A stretch of 64,000 nucleotides of DNA from JADJOM01 sp963817435 (GCA_963817435.1 CAWFNY010000001.1:496001-560000); one strand, 5' to 3'; counted from the stretch's first letter, positions 26,326-35,423 are shown. Program-made: numbers and translations. The notes: a model not told the origin generated them from the sequence alone.

Positions 26326-27701
26326 GGCGCGGCCTCCGGGACGACGGTGACCGTGAGCGCCCGGTCAGGAGCGAGCAACCCCTCCGCCGCATGACGGACG
26401 TCGGCGAGTGTGACCGCCATGACGCTGGGCAGTTCGCCGTTCACCGCCTCGATGGCTCCGTGCAGCCCGACCGCGTGGTGCAGCCCTTCCGCGATATCGG
26501 CGGGCCGCTCCCGCCCGCTCACCACCGTCGCCAGGTAGATGTTCCGTGCGCGCACGAGGTCTGCCTCCGTCAGGCCAGGCCCGCCCGCCCAGGCCGCCTG
26601 TGCCGCCAGCTCAGCGCCTAACGAATCGGCGCTCACGCCTGCCGCGGCCACGCCGAACAGGCCGAAGACGCCGGGCCCCGACCGGTCCGTGAGGATTCCG
26701 CCCTGGGTGGCATCCGCCGTGCGGGTCTCGCGCACCAGCCGGGTGGTGAGCCGGGAGCCGGGCCCCTGGCTGAGGATGATCCCCAGCAATTCGAGCGCAG
26801 ACGTGTCCGGGTCCCGATGGGCCGGGATGGGATAGAACCGGCCGACCGCCACGCGGCCCGCGAGGCGGTCGCTCAGCGTCTTGCTGCGAGCGCCCGACGC
26901 GGTCGCGGGAGTACAGCCGACGTCTGGCGTCTCGCTTCCCCTCGGAATGTCGCCGAAATAGCTCTCGATCTGCTGCCGGGTTGCCGCGGGGTCGAAATCA
27001 CCGGTGACGACGAGCCGTGCGTTGTTGGGCCGGTAGAATTGCTGATAGAAGCCGCGCGCGTCGGCCGTCGTGAGGGACTGGATCGTGCTGACGCGACCGA
27101 TCGACGGGTGGGCATATCCCGGGCAGCCGGCCGAGTCGTAGACCGACGCGATCGCATCCAGGATCGCGCCGGTATAGGCCTCGCCGCCGACACGCGCGTC
27201 GAGGTCGCCGAGGAGGCCGTTCTGACTTTGTCTGACGGTGGTGTCGTTGATGGCGAGGGAACGCATCCGCTCTGCTTCGAGCCACAGGCCCAGATTGAGC
27301 CGGTTGGAGGGCAGCGTCTCGCTGTAGCGGGAGAACTCCTCGTCGACGGCGGCGCTGAGCTGGCCCCCCGCATCCTCGACAATCGCGCCGTGGCCGCCGG
27401 CGGGGACGTTGGCCGAGCCAGTGAACATCAGCCGCTCGAAGAGTCGCGCCAGCCCCGCCTTGGAGGCGGGCTCGTTGCGCGAGCCCGCGTGGTACCAGAC
27501 GCTCACCGCCACGACCTGGCTGGTGTGATCCGGAGCCAGCAGGACATCGAGCCCGTTCGCCAGCGAGAAACGATCGTAGCTGATGCGGCCTGCATCCTGG
27601 GCGCGCAGCATCGTGACGCCGGACAGAGCGAGCAGGAACACCACGATGGGAATGATGGGCCACGCCCGGGCGGGCGGCGGCGATGTCAGACGATGAGTCA
27701 C
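26322..27701 (-). CDS. M16-like peptidase family protein, both zinc His replaced by Arg
   Basis: Exported M16 family protein of 459 residues; GTG start and a hydrophobic signal segment to about residue 35. The typical context VWYHAGSRNEPASKAGLA-RLFER-LMFTGS is excellent, but HLFEH is RLFER (Arg86, Glu89 kept, Arg90). Downstream Glu-containing LWLEAERMRS is retained. Codons are CGA and CGG in place of CAC/CAT, so the change is not a reading artefact. It is expected to be catalytically dead or to use a different chemistry. It is the first gene of the minus-strand unit. Confidence 0.85.
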   Translation of the reverse strand: MTHRLTSPPPARAWPIIPIVVFLLALSGVTMLRAQDAGRISYDRFSLANGLDVLLAPDHTSQVVAVSVWYHAGSRNEPASKAGLARLFERLMFTGSANVPAGGHGAIVEDAGGQLSAAVDEEFSRYSETLPSNRLNLGLWLEAERMRSLAINDTTVRQSQNGLLGDLDARVGGEAYTGAILDAIASVYDSAGCPGYAHPSIGRVSTIQSLTTADARGFYQQFYRPNNARLVVTGDFDPAATRQQIESYFGDIPRGSETPDVGCTPATASGARSKTLSDRLAGRVAVGRFYPIPAHRDPDTSALELLGIILSQGPGSRLTTRLVRETRTADATQGGILTDRSGPGVFGLFGVAAAGVSADSLGAELAAQAAWAGGPGLTEADLVRARNIYLATVVSGRERPADIAEGLHHAVGLHGAIEAVNGELPSVMAVTLADVRHAAEGLLAPDRALTVTVVPEAAP

Positions 27702-27807
27702 GCGGGGCCTACGGTAGAGTCGGGAGTGCGGTTTCGTCGCCCGGCGCGCCGGACGCGATGGGAGAAGGTAGCGGCTCGCTGCGTGCTTGGCGACTCTGGC
27801 CGCGAGG

Positions 27808-28479
27808 TCAGGCCAGCGCAGCCCGGATCCGCTCCGGAAAGTTGCCGCAGATCCCGTCCACCCCCAGCCCGATCAGCCGCCGGATGTCGCGCGCTTCGTT
27901 CACCGTCCACGCAATGATCCGCAAGCCGTCGGTGTGCAGGTCGGTCACGAGGACCTCATCGATGAGATGGGCCTCCATCCAGAGCGTATCCGCCCCGGTA
28001 CCGTGCAGCACCGGGAGCGTGTCGAGCAGATAGGAGGAGAGCAGCGCTCCGCGACGCAGTTCGGGGCGCTGGTCTCCCAGCCGGGCGACGATCCGGTGAT
28101 CGAATCCATGGACGGCATACCCTCCGGGCGTCGGACCGGCGTCGAGAGTTTCGAGCAGTCGCGCATCGGCGGCGGGTGGAAGCGTCTTGACCTCGACCCA
28201 TACATCCAGACCATCCAGCACCTGCAGGGCTTCTTCGAGCGTCGGGATCGGCTCGCCGTTGGGCAGCCGGTAGTCCGCGAACGCGGCACGCGGCAACTCC
28301 CCGATGACCCCGACGCCCTGGACGTGGGCATCGTGGTGCACCAGGAAGCAGCCATCGGTGGTCGTGTGGATGTCGAGCTCGACCGCATCCGCCCCCAGGG
28401 CGGCGGCGCGCCGGAACGCGCTGGGTGAGTTCTCGTGGGCATGCCCCGAGGCGCCCCGGTGCGCGATGACCTGCGGCAT
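27808..28479 (-). CDS. Glycerophosphodiester phosphodiesterase
   Basis: GDPD-fold enzyme of 223 residues. It starts MPQVIAHRGASGHAHENSP with the signature HRG and the ENT/ENS acidic motif, then AVELDIHTTTDGCFLVHHD (metal Glu/Asp and catalytic His) and a final LGVDGICGNFPERI. No signal peptide, so cytosolic, hydrolysing glycerophosphodiesters to glycerol-3-phosphate. The start at 28479 overlaps the thiolase stop (ATGA), indicating co-translation. Confidence 0.92.
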   Translation of the reverse strand: MPQVIAHRGASGHAHENSPSAFRRAAALGADAVELDIHTTTDGCFLVHHDAHVQGVGVIGELPRAAFADYRLPNGEPIPTLEEALQVLDGLDVWVEVKTLPPAADARLLETLDAGPTPGGYAVHGFDHRIVARLGDQRPELRRGALLSSYLLDTLPVLHGTGADTLWMEAHLIDEVLVTDLHTDGLRIIAWTVNEARDIRRLIGLGVDGICGNFPERIRAALA

Positions 28480-29678
28480 CAGTCCATCCGCTCCACGATC
28501 AGTGCGATCCCCTGGCCCACGCCGATGCACATCGAGGCGAGCCCATAGCGCCCGCCGGTGCGTCTCAGTGCGTGCACCAGAGTCGCGACGATCTTCGCGC
28601 CACTCGCCCCGAGCGGGTGGCCCAGAGCGATGGCACCGCCGTAGACGTTGACCCTGGCAGGATCGAGTCCGAGCTCGCGAATGCAGGCGATGGACTGCGA
28701 CGCGAACGCTTCATTCAGCTCGACCAGGTCGAGCTGTGCGACCGTGAGGCCCGCACGCGCCAGGGCCTTGCGCGTCGCCGGGATCGGCCCGAGCCCCATG
28801 ACGGAGGGATCGAGCCCGGCGACGGCACTCGCGACAATCCGGGCCAGCGGTTTCTTCCCGAGTTCCCGCGCCGCGTCCGCGCTGAGTACACTGACGGCTG
28901 CCGCGCCGTCGTTGATGCCGCTCGAGGTCCCTGCGGTGACGGTCCCGTCCTTGAGAAAGGCGGGCTTCATCTTGCCGAGGGCCTCCATGGTGACGCCGGC
29001 GCGCGGGTGCTCGTCGGTCGCGAACAGGCTGGTTCCGCCCTTGCCGTCCGGCACCGGGACCGGCACCAGTTCGTCGCCGAACACCCCGTTCGCCAGCGCT
29101 TCCTGGGTACGCCGCTGGCTTTCCACCGCGAAGCGGTCCTGGTCGTCCCTGGTGATGCCATAGCGCTGCGCCACCCGCTCGGCGGTCTCACCGAGGGCGA
29201 TGGTCCACTCCTTCGGCATCTTCGGGTTGACGAAGCGCCATCCGACCGTGGTGTCCGCCATCGGCGGCGGCGTGCGGTTCCAGGCCGAGCCACTCTTCAG
29301 CATGACATACGGCGCGCGCGTCATGCTCTCGACTCCCCCCGCGACGAAGATCTCGCCTTCGCTGGAGCGAACCGCCTGCGCGGCACTCACGATGGCCTGC
29401 AGCCCCGAGCCGCAGAGCCGGTTGACCGTCTGCCCGGGGATGTCGACGGGGAGGCCGGCGAGCAGCGTCGCCATCCGGGCGATATTCCGGTTGTCCTCGC
29501 CCGCCTGGTTGCTGCAGCCGAGGATCACGTCTTCGATCCGTTCCGGGGGAAGCCCTGCTCGCTCGACGAGCGCCTTGACCGCGACGGCCGCGAGGTCGTC
29601 GGCCCGGACGTCGGCGAGGGCGCCACCGGCCCGGCCCACCGGGGTCCGCACCGCGGCGGTAATGACGGCGTCACGCAC
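28479..29678 (-). CDS. Acetyl-CoA C-acyltransferase (thiolase)
   Basis: Thiolase of 399 residues. The nucleophile is Cys89 (NRLCGSGLQ), the acid/base pair is His354 (GHPLGASGA) and Cys384 (CIGVGQG). Upstream LGCSNQAGEDNRNIARMA resembles the PcaF/beta-ketoadipyl-CoA and FadA-like degradative group. It would complete beta-oxidation with the acyl-CoA dehydrogenase and hydratase elsewhere in the window. It is divergent from the sigma-factor gene. Confidence 0.93.
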   Translation of the reverse strand: MRDAVITAAVRTPVGRAGGALADVRADDLAAVAVKALVERAGLPPERIEDVILGCSNQAGEDNRNIARMATLLAGLPVDIPGQTVNRLCGSGLQAIVSAAQAVRSSEGEIFVAGGVESMTRAPYVMLKSGSAWNRTPPPMADTTVGWRFVNPKMPKEWTIALGETAERVAQRYGITRDDQDRFAVESQRRTQEALANGVFGDELVPVPVPDGKGGTSLFATDEHPRAGVTMEALGKMKPAFLKDGTVTAGTSSGINDGAAAVSVLSADAARELGKKPLARIVASAVAGLDPSVMGLGPIPATRKALARAGLTVAQLDLVELNEAFASQSIACIRELGLDPARVNVYGGAIALGHPLGASGAKIVATLVHALRRTGGRYGLASMCIGVGQGIALIVERMD

Positions 29679-29805
29679 TGGGGATCCTGGGTTCGAGTTC
29701 GAGAGAATCTAGCGAGGGGCGGCTTGCGGCGGGCGTGGGGCCAGCCCATCCTCCGGTATCAAACCGACTTAACAACCGCCGCCCGGAGCCGTCTACCCGC
29801 CGACG

Positions 29806-30360
29806 ATGACAGTGCCGGCTGCCTCCTCCAGTACCGACCCGACCGATGCTGCCCTGGTCCTGGCCTATCGTGGCGGGGACGAGCGAAGCGCCTCGGCGCT
29901 TGTGGGTCGCCACGCGGCGGCACTCGCCCGGTTTCTCGGGGGTTCCGGAGCGGATCACGGGGACCTCGAGGATCTCGTCCAGGAAACCTTCATCCGGGCG
30001 TTCCGGGCGCTGGACGGGTGGCGGGGCGAGGCGGCATTCCGAAGCTGGCTGCTCAGCATTGCCAGCAATCTCGTGAAGGACCAGTACCGGCGACGACGGG
30101 GCCGCGTCCATGTCTCGCTCGAGGACAGCGACCTGGCGGCCGCCGACGACCCCGCCGCGACGCTTGATGCCTCGGAAGCCGAAGCCCGGATGCGGCAGGG
30201 ACTGGGGACCCTCCCGCGGCTGCAGCGCGAGGTCTTCCTGTTGCGAGCCCAGCAGGGCATGGAGTACGGGGCGATCGCGGAGACACTGGGAACGACGCCG
30301 GGGGCGGCCCGGGTGCACTACCACCACGCCGTGAAGAAACTGAAGGAGCTGGTCGAATGA
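29806..30360 (+). CDS. ECF-family RNA polymerase sigma factor
   Basis: Sigma-70 family regulator of 184 residues with region 2 (DLVQETFIRAFRALDGWRGE, SWLLSIASNLVKDQYRRRR) and region 4 (LPRLQREVFLLRAQQGMEYG, GTTPGAARVHYHHAVKKL). No region 1.1 or 3, so extracytoplasmic-function type. The following gene overlaps by 4 bp and encodes a zinc-binding anti-sigma factor, so activity is probably controlled by membrane sequestration. AAC- and GTCTA-like elements lie upstream but are too poorly spaced to call an autoregulatory promoter. Confidence 0.93.
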   Translation: MTVPAASSSTDPTDAALVLAYRGGDERSASALVGRHAAALARFLGGSGADHGDLEDLVQETFIRAFRALDGWRGEAAFRSWLLSIASNLVKDQYRRRRGRVHVSLEDSDLAAADDPAATLDASEAEARMRQGLGTLPRLQREVFLLRAQQGMEYGAIAETLGTTPGAARVHYHHAVKKLKELVE

Positions 30361-30875
30361 CCCACTGCGAATCGATCCAGGACCGCATACCGCTGGTGGC
30401 GAACGGCCTCGCGGAGTGGGATACCGCGGAGGCGGCGCATGTCGCTTCGTGCCCGGAGTGCAGCGCGGAGTGGCGGACGGTCATGCTGGCCCGGCAACTC
30501 GGTGACGCGGCCGCCCGCCGCATCGATCCCGCCCGGGTGAGCAGCGCGGTGCTGCTCCGCCTCGCCTCCCAGCGCCGTGCCACTCGGTGGAAGCGGGGCG
30601 GCTGGCTCGCCGGCCTTGCCGCTGCCGCGGCCCTGGTGCTCATGGTCAGGGCCGGTTCGCGGCACCCGAGTGAAGCCGCGGACACCAGCCAGACCGTTAC
30701 GGCGGCGCTGCACGTACCCCTCGCGGAACTCGAGACGCTCGATGCCGAGGAACTGGAATCTGTGCTGAACGGATTGGATGAACCCCTCGGGTCTGGCGCC
30801 GCGCCGGACACGCCGCACCTCGGCGACCTGGATGATCAACAACTTGAGCGCGTGCTGCGCTCGCTGGAGGGCTGA
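30357..30875 (+). CDS. Anti-sigma factor with zinc-binding motif
   Basis: Membrane protein of 172 residues with a ZAS-type N-terminal motif His28-x3-Cys32-x2-Cys35 (AHVASCPEC). One transmembrane helix lies near residues 82-98 (GGWLAGLAAAAALVLMVRAG) and an acidic periplasmic tail contains two LDxxxLExVL repeats. The start overlaps the sigma-factor stop (ATGA). It should hold the ECF sigma at the membrane until an envelope signal releases it. The repeat-rich tail may bind the downstream periplasmic protein, which is inference. Confidence 0.85.
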   Translation: MTHCESIQDRIPLVANGLAEWDTAEAAHVASCPECSAEWRTVMLARQLGDAAARRIDPARVSSAVLLRLASQRRATRWKRGGWLAGLAAAAALVLMVRAGSRHPSEAADTSQTVTAALHVPLAELETLDAEELESVLNGLDEPLGSGAAPDTPHLGDLDDQQLERVLRSLEG

Positions 30876-31390
30876 TGCGTACGACACGATGGTTGCTCGT
30901 CTTCGGTGCGCTGCTCGCGGCCCCGCTCGCTGGCCAGGAGCCCGGCCCCCCGGATCAGGCGCGTGCGGGGGAGCTTCGCCGGCTGATCGAGGAGCGGTTC
31001 ACCGCCCGGGTCCAGGAAGAGCTCGGCCTCACCGACCAGCAGTCGTCGCGACTGCGCGAGGTCGTGTGGCAGTACTTCGCCAAGCGCCGCACGATGGAAG
31101 CGGAGGAGCGCCAGCTCCGGCAGGGCCTCGCCGCAGAACTGCGCCCGGGGGTGGCCGCCAACAGCGACAACGTGGCCCGGCTGACGGATCAGCTGCTCGA
31201 CGTCAAGCTCCGCTATGTGCAGTCCTACAAAGACGAACTTCGCGATCAGTCTGCGTTCCTGAATCCGGTGCAGCGCGCGCAGTATCTCATCCTGCGCGAG
31301 CGGCTGCTCGACCGCATCAAGGAGGCGCAAGACCTGCGCGGGTCCGACAGCACACTCACTCCCATGCGCCGGCGCAGACTCCGGCCTTAG
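30875..31390 (+). CDS. Spy/CpxP-like periplasmic protein
   Basis: Exported helical protein of 171 residues; signal peptide MRTTRWLLVFGALLAAPLAG. Contains an LTxxQ-type segment (ELGLTDQQSSRLREVVWQYF) followed by long charged helices and LNPVQRAQYLILRERLLDRI. This pattern matches the Spy/CpxP family of ATP-independent periplasmic chaperones/sensors. It begins inside the anti-sigma stop codon (TGATG), making a three-gene sigma/anti-sigma/sensor unit. It is probably both a member of the regulon and a feedback component. Confidence 0.75.
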   Translation: MRTTRWLLVFGALLAAPLAGQEPGPPDQARAGELRRLIEERFTARVQEELGLTDQQSSRLREVVWQYFAKRRTMEAEERQLRQGLAAELRPGVAANSDNVARLTDQLLDVKLRYVQSYKDELRDQSAFLNPVQRAQYLILRERLLDRIKEAQDLRGSDSTLTPMRRRRLRP

Positions 31391-31519
31391 GCTCGGCGTT
31401 ACAGTTGTAGTCTCACGGGGGCGGGGGTCGGGAGCGGGGTCATTCCGCTGCCCGGCCTCCGCCCCATGCATTTTCAGTCGGCGGGCGCTACCATTCTTCC
31501 AAGCTCCCTGGAGTCAGAA

Positions 31520-32848
31520 ATGCGCTTCACCGCTGTGCTGCTCAGTCTTCCCCTGGTCCTGGCGGGCTTCGCTCCCGCCGCCGCGCAGGCGCCATCCGGT
31601 GCCGTCTATCGCCTCGATATTCACGGTACGATCGAGAACGGCCTCGCGCCCTATGTGGTTCGCGGGCTCCGTCAGGCGAACGCGTCGAACGCCTCCGCGG
31701 TCCTGCTCGATCTGGACACCCCGGGCGGCAGGGTTGATGCCGCCGAGCGCATCGCCGATGCGGTACGGGCCTCGAAGGTTCCGGTGTACGCATTCGTGAA
31801 TCCGCGTGCCTACAGCGCGGGCGCCCTCATCGCCCTGTCGACCTCGGGAATCTTCATGCGGAGCGGAGCGGTGCTCGGGGCCGCCACGCCGGTGGACGGG
31901 CAGGGGACCAAGATGCCTGAGAAGTACGTCTCGGCCATGCGCGCCGAGTTCCGGGCCCTCGCCGAGGCGCGGGGTCTCGAGCCGCGCATTGCGGAAGCCA
32001 TGGTGGACGAGAGTCTCGGCGTCGCCGGTCTCGCGGAGCGGGGGCAGCTGGTCACGCTGAGCACCAGCGAGGCGCTTCGGGTGAAGTACGCCCGCGCCCA
32101 GGTCGAGAGCGAAGCCGAGCTGCTCGCCCAGGTCGGTCTCGCGGGCGCGAACGTGATGGCGATTGATCTCAACTGGGCTGAGATCGTGGTCCGCTTCCTC
32201 ACCAACCCGGTGGTTGCCCCGCTGCTGCTCTCGCTTGGTGTGCTGGCGCTACTCGCGGAGATCAAGGCCGGGGCGCATGGCCTCGGTCTGCTGATCGGGT
32301 TCGTCTGCCTCGGCCTGTTCTTCGGATCGAGCCTCATCGTCGGCCTCGCCGGCCTCGAGGAGGTCATCCTCCTCGGACTGGGCGTCGTCGCGGTGGCGGT
32401 CGAGGTCTTCCTGCTACCGGGATTCGGCGTTGCCGGAGTGCTCGGTGCCCTGCTGATCGGCGCGGCGATCGTGCTGGCGATGCTCGGCAATTTCCCGACG
32501 GGGGGCGATGTCTTCCAGGCGCTGGCCGTGCTCGGCGCGAGCGTCGTGATCACCCTGTCGGTCGCCTTCGCGTGGCTCAGGCACTTGCCGAACAGCGGCC
32601 GCTTCTCCGGACTGATCCACCAGAGCGCGGTGCAGTCCGCCGAGGGGTACGTCGCGGCGCTGCCGCGCGGTGATCTGATCGGACAGACCGGCGTGGCGGT
32701 GACCGACCTCCGGCCGGCGGGCGTGGCCACCGTCGGTGGAGAGCGGATCGATGTCGTCACCCAGGGAGAATACATCAGCAGCGGTGCGCCGGTGGTGGTG
32801 GTGCGCGCCGAGGGGTACCGGCACGTCGTCAGGCAGGCCCAGACCTAA
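31520..32848 (+). CDS. NfeD-family membrane serine protease
   Basis: Protein of 442 residues: signal peptide (1-23), ClpP-like protease domain with Ser99 in the YSAGA motif and candidate Lys131/Lys135 as general base, four or more transmembrane helices (about 220-370), then a soluble C-terminal OB-fold-like NfeD domain. Long NfeD proteins are encoded next to flotillin/stomatin genes and cleave or scaffold with them. That is the case here: floA begins 15 bp downstream. ATG 31520 was chosen because it starts the signal peptide; a longer upstream reading adds no signal. Confidence 0.88.
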   Translation: MRFTAVLLSLPLVLAGFAPAAAQAPSGAVYRLDIHGTIENGLAPYVVRGLRQANASNASAVLLDLDTPGGRVDAAERIADAVRASKVPVYAFVNPRAYSAGALIALSTSGIFMRSGAVLGAATPVDGQGTKMPEKYVSAMRAEFRALAEARGLEPRIAEAMVDESLGVAGLAERGQLVTLSTSEALRVKYARAQVESEAELLAQVGLAGANVMAIDLNWAEIVVRFLTNPVVAPLLLSLGVLALLAEIKAGAHGLGLLIGFVCLGLFFGSSLIVGLAGLEEVILLGLGVVAVAVEVFLLPGFGVAGVLGALLIGAAIVLAMLGNFPTGGDVFQALAVLGASVVITLSVAFAWLRHLPNSGRFSGLIHQSAVQSAEGYVAALPRGDLIGQTGVAVTDLRPAGVATVGGERIDVVTQGEYISSGAPVVVVRAEGYRHVVRQAQT

Positions 32849-32863
32849 CCAGGAGATCGCCAC

Positions 32864-33868
32864 GTGGAGGACATCAGTTCAGTCGCGCCGGGGTTGCTGA
32901 TCGCCCTGGTTTTCATCGGATTCATCTTCCTTGTCATCGTCTTCCGGTTCATCCCGCTCCCGCTCTGGATCCAGGCGCTCACGTCGGGGGTCCGGGTCTC
33001 ATTCATGACGCTGTTCGGGATGCGATTCCGCAAGGTGAACCCGAGCGACATCGTGCTGCCGCTGATCAATGCCCACAAGGCGGGGTTGCAGACGGTGGGG
33101 CTGCAGGACCTGGAGTCGCACTATCTCTCCGGTGGCAATGTGAGCCGGGTAGTCAACGCGCTGATTTCAGCGGACAAGGCAGGCATTCCGCTGAACCTGA
33201 AGCAGGCGTGTGCGATCGACCTCGCCGGCCGCGACGTCTTCGAGGCGGTCCAGGTCAGCGTGAACCCCAAGGTCATAACGACCCCGAAGGTGGCGGCGAT
33301 GGCCAAGAACGGCATTCAGCTGCTGGCGATCGCGCGGGTGACGGTGCGGGCCAACATCAACCGGCTGGTCGGCGGCGCGGGCGAGGAGACGATTCTCGCG
33401 CGGGTCGGGGAAGGCATCGTGTCCGCCATCGGTTCGGCCGACACCCATAACGCAGTGCTCCAGAATCCCGACATGATCTCCAAGACCGTCCTCGCCAAGG
33501 GGCTCGATGCCGGCACCGCATTCGAGATCCTCTCGATCGACATCGCGGACGTGGACGTCGGCAAGAACATCGGCGCCGAGCTGCAAACGGACCAGGCCGA
33601 GGCGGACAAGCGGATCGCGCAGGCCAAGGCGGAAGAGCGGCGCGCGATGGCGGTCGCGATGGAGCAGGAATACAAGGCAGAAGCGCAGAAGCAGCGGGCG
33701 GCGGTGATCGCGGCCGAGGCACAGATTCCGCTCGCGATGGCCGATGCCTTCCGCAGCGGCAACTTCGGCGTGATGGATTATCAGCGCTACCGGAACCTGC
33801 AGGCCGATACCACGATGCGGCAGTCGATCGCGGGACAGTCCGAGACCTCCACCGGCGGAGCCTCCTGA
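32864..33868 (+). CDS. floA: Flotillin-like protein FloA
   Basis: Membrane-microdomain scaffold protein of 334 residues. An N-terminal hydrophobic hairpin (about 8-35) anchors the protein, then comes LTSGVRVSFMTLFGMRFRKV and a band-7-like region. A long Ala/Glu/Lys-rich coiled coil (AEADKRIAQAKAEERRAMAV) follows. These match the YqfA/FloA family of about 330 residues. The GTG start is preceded by AGGAG. The gene is paired with nfeD upstream as in Bacillus. Confidence 0.93.
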   Translation: MEDISSVAPGLLIALVFIGFIFLVIVFRFIPLPLWIQALTSGVRVSFMTLFGMRFRKVNPSDIVLPLINAHKAGLQTVGLQDLESHYLSGGNVSRVVNALISADKAGIPLNLKQACAIDLAGRDVFEAVQVSVNPKVITTPKVAAMAKNGIQLLAIARVTVRANINRLVGGAGEETILARVGEGIVSAIGSADTHNAVLQNPDMISKTVLAKGLDAGTAFEILSIDIADVDVGKNIGAELQTDQAEADKRIAQAKAEERRAMAVAMEQEYKAEAQKQRAAVIAAEAQIPLAMADAFRSGNFGVMDYQRYRNLQADTTMRQSIAGQSETSTGGAS

Positions 33869-34561
33869 GTGGAGGGCATCCGGTCGGCCGCCGGCTTCGA
33901 GGGGCTCGTCGTCCTCGCGGTCATCTATTTCGTCCTGAACCTGCTCTCGAGGGCGGGGAAGAAGGCGGGGGCATCCCCGAAGCCCACGCCGGTGTCGGGC
34001 ACGGGTGAAGACGCGACTCCGACTCAACTGGAAGCAGTGTCGCTCGAATCGATCCTGCGGCAGATCGAGGCGGTGAAGCAGCAGAAGGCGCGGGGCACAG
34101 TGCCGGGGCGGAGCCCGGCCCAGGCGGCGCCGCGGTTCAAGCCCAGACCTGCACCGCCGCGGATGGGCGAAGTCGTGCAGGATGCGCGTGGGCCGATGGG
34201 CCGGATTTCCAGGACCAGCCTCGAGAGCGCGGAGGAGGTCGAGGACCGGACCTCGCTGGAGGAGGAGGGACGGCAGCTCGAGGAGCGCCGGCTTCAGAAC
34301 ATCGAAGTCTTCACGAAGCGTCCGCAGCGGGTGCTCCAGAACCGCGACGAGGAGGCAGAGGCCGTCGCGCAGCGGCGGATCAAGTCGGCCGAGGCCCGCA
34401 ACCGGCCGCACGCCGCGGCGGATCATCAGAGCTTCGATCAGGCCATCCGGGCCCCCGCCGAGCCGGTGGCGGTGCGGCAGCGACTGACCGCGCAGGGTCT
34501 GCGGGAGGCGCTGGTCTGGCGGGAAATCCTGGGACCGCCGAAATCGATGCAGAACGAGTGA
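33869..34561 (+). CDS. Hypothetical membrane-anchored, disordered protein
   Basis: Protein of 230 residues starting with a GTG directly after the floA stop. One N-terminal hydrophobic helix (GLVVLAVIYFVLNLLSRAG), then a low-complexity Pro/Arg/Glu-rich middle. The conserved-looking C-terminal motif LREALVWREILGPPKSM suggests a short binding segment. No enzymatic domain visible. Direct coupling to floA suggests a flotillin-associated factor, which is inference. Confidence 0.72.
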   Translation: MEGIRSAAGFEGLVVLAVIYFVLNLLSRAGKKAGASPKPTPVSGTGEDATPTQLEAVSLESILRQIEAVKQQKARGTVPGRSPAQAAPRFKPRPAPPRMGEVVQDARGPMGRISRTSLESAEEVEDRTSLEEEGRQLEERRLQNIEVFTKRPQRVLQNRDEEAEAVAQRRIKSAEARNRPHAAADHQSFDQAIRAPAEPVAVRQRLTAQGLREALVWREILGPPKSMQNE

Positions 34562-34571
34562 GAAACGATCA

Positions 34572-34592
34572 GGGCGGCCCGGCGGGCCGCCC
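34572..34592. terminator. GC-rich hairpin between convergent genes
   Basis: GGGCGGCCC and GGGCCGCCC form a 9-bp stem around GGC. There is no good T-tract on either strand. It separates the floA operon from the convergent ppa gene and may act as a weak or Rho-assisted bidirectional terminator. Confidence 0.45.
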
Positions 34593-34600
34593 CGATTGCT

Positions 34601-35233
34601 TCACTTCCGTCGTCTCACCTTCTTCGCGGCGGGCGGCCGCCTGGGCCGCGCTTTTGCCGAGGGCTTCGGCGCCACCTTCGGGCCGAAGGTCTTCTCGTAC
34701 AGGGCGATGGCCTCGACGATCGCGGCCCGCGCCTCGGTCGCGCCCTCGAAGCCGCGGGTACGGGTCGTCACCCCCTCCAAGTCCTTGTAGACCTGGAAGA
34801 AGTGCTCGATCTCCTTGAGCATGTGCTGTGGAATGTCGTCCAGCTCGTTGATCCCCTCGGAGTAGGGATCGCTGACAGGCACCGCCAGCACCTTCTCGTC
34901 CGCCTTGCCGCGGTCGATCAGGTGGAACAGCCCGATCGGCCGGCACTCGATCAGGCAGCCGGTGAAGACCGGGATCGTGGTGATGACCAGAACGTCGAGC
35001 GGATCGCCGTCATCTCCCAGGGTGCGGGGAAGAAATCCGTAGTCGCCGGGGTAGTGGACGGCGCTCGCGAGCACCCGGTCGAGGCGGAAGATCCCGTACT
35101 CCTTGTCGAGCTCGTACTTGTTGCGCTCGTTGGTCGGGATCTCGATGATGGCGTTGACAACGTCGGGCGGGGTGGGGCCGGTGGCGATGTCGTGCCAGGG
35201 GTGCAATCCCTGGGGTGGTCTGTTGGTTGGCAT
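34601..35233 (-). CDS. ppa: Inorganic pyrophosphatase (family I)
   Basis: Soluble pyrophosphatase of 210 residues that hydrolyses PPi to phosphate. The motif DGDPLDVLV (metal-binding Asp triad) is present. IIEIPTNERNKYELDKEYG, HYPGDYGFLPRTLGDDGDP and a KDLEGVTTRTRGFEGATEA tail follow family order. The basic C-terminal extension (KARPRRPPAAKKVRRRK) is longer than in E. coli Ppa. It is divergent from the tRNA-Leu gene. Confidence 0.95.
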   Translation of the reverse strand: MPTNRPPQGLHPWHDIATGPTPPDVVNAIIEIPTNERNKYELDKEYGIFRLDRVLASAVHYPGDYGFLPRTLGDDGDPLDVLVITTIPVFTGCLIECRPIGLFHLIDRGKADEKVLAVPVSDPYSEGINELDDIPQHMLKEIEHFFQVYKDLEGVTTRTRGFEGATEARAAIVEAIALYEKTFGPKVAPKPSAKARPRRPPAAKKVRRRK

Positions 35234-35254
35234 GGGAGTAAGATACGTCGGTCA

Positions 35255-35337
35255 GCCCGAGTGGCGGAATGGCAGACGCAGCGGACTCAAAATCCGCCGA
35301 GGGCAACCTCGTGCGAGTTCGACTCTCGCCTCGGGCA
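35255..35337 (+). tRNA. tRNA-Leu (anticodon CAA)
   Basis: An 83-nt cloverleaf. The acceptor stem is GCCCGAG (35255-35261) with CTCGGGC (35330-35336) and discriminator A. The anticodon stem GCGGA/TCCGC carries loop CTCAAAA, so the anticodon is CAA (reads UUG). The long variable arm CGAGGGCAACCTCG and T arm GCGAG-TTCGACT-CTCGC are typical of class II leucine tRNA. The 3' CCA is not encoded. Confidence 0.96.
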
Positions 35338-35423
35338 TACGCAGCAGGACGCCGCGCGCGCAGGCCGTGCGGGAGAGGCGGTCACCGGGAGCCGGTGTCC
35401 GCCTTCTGCGTATGGCGGCGTCC

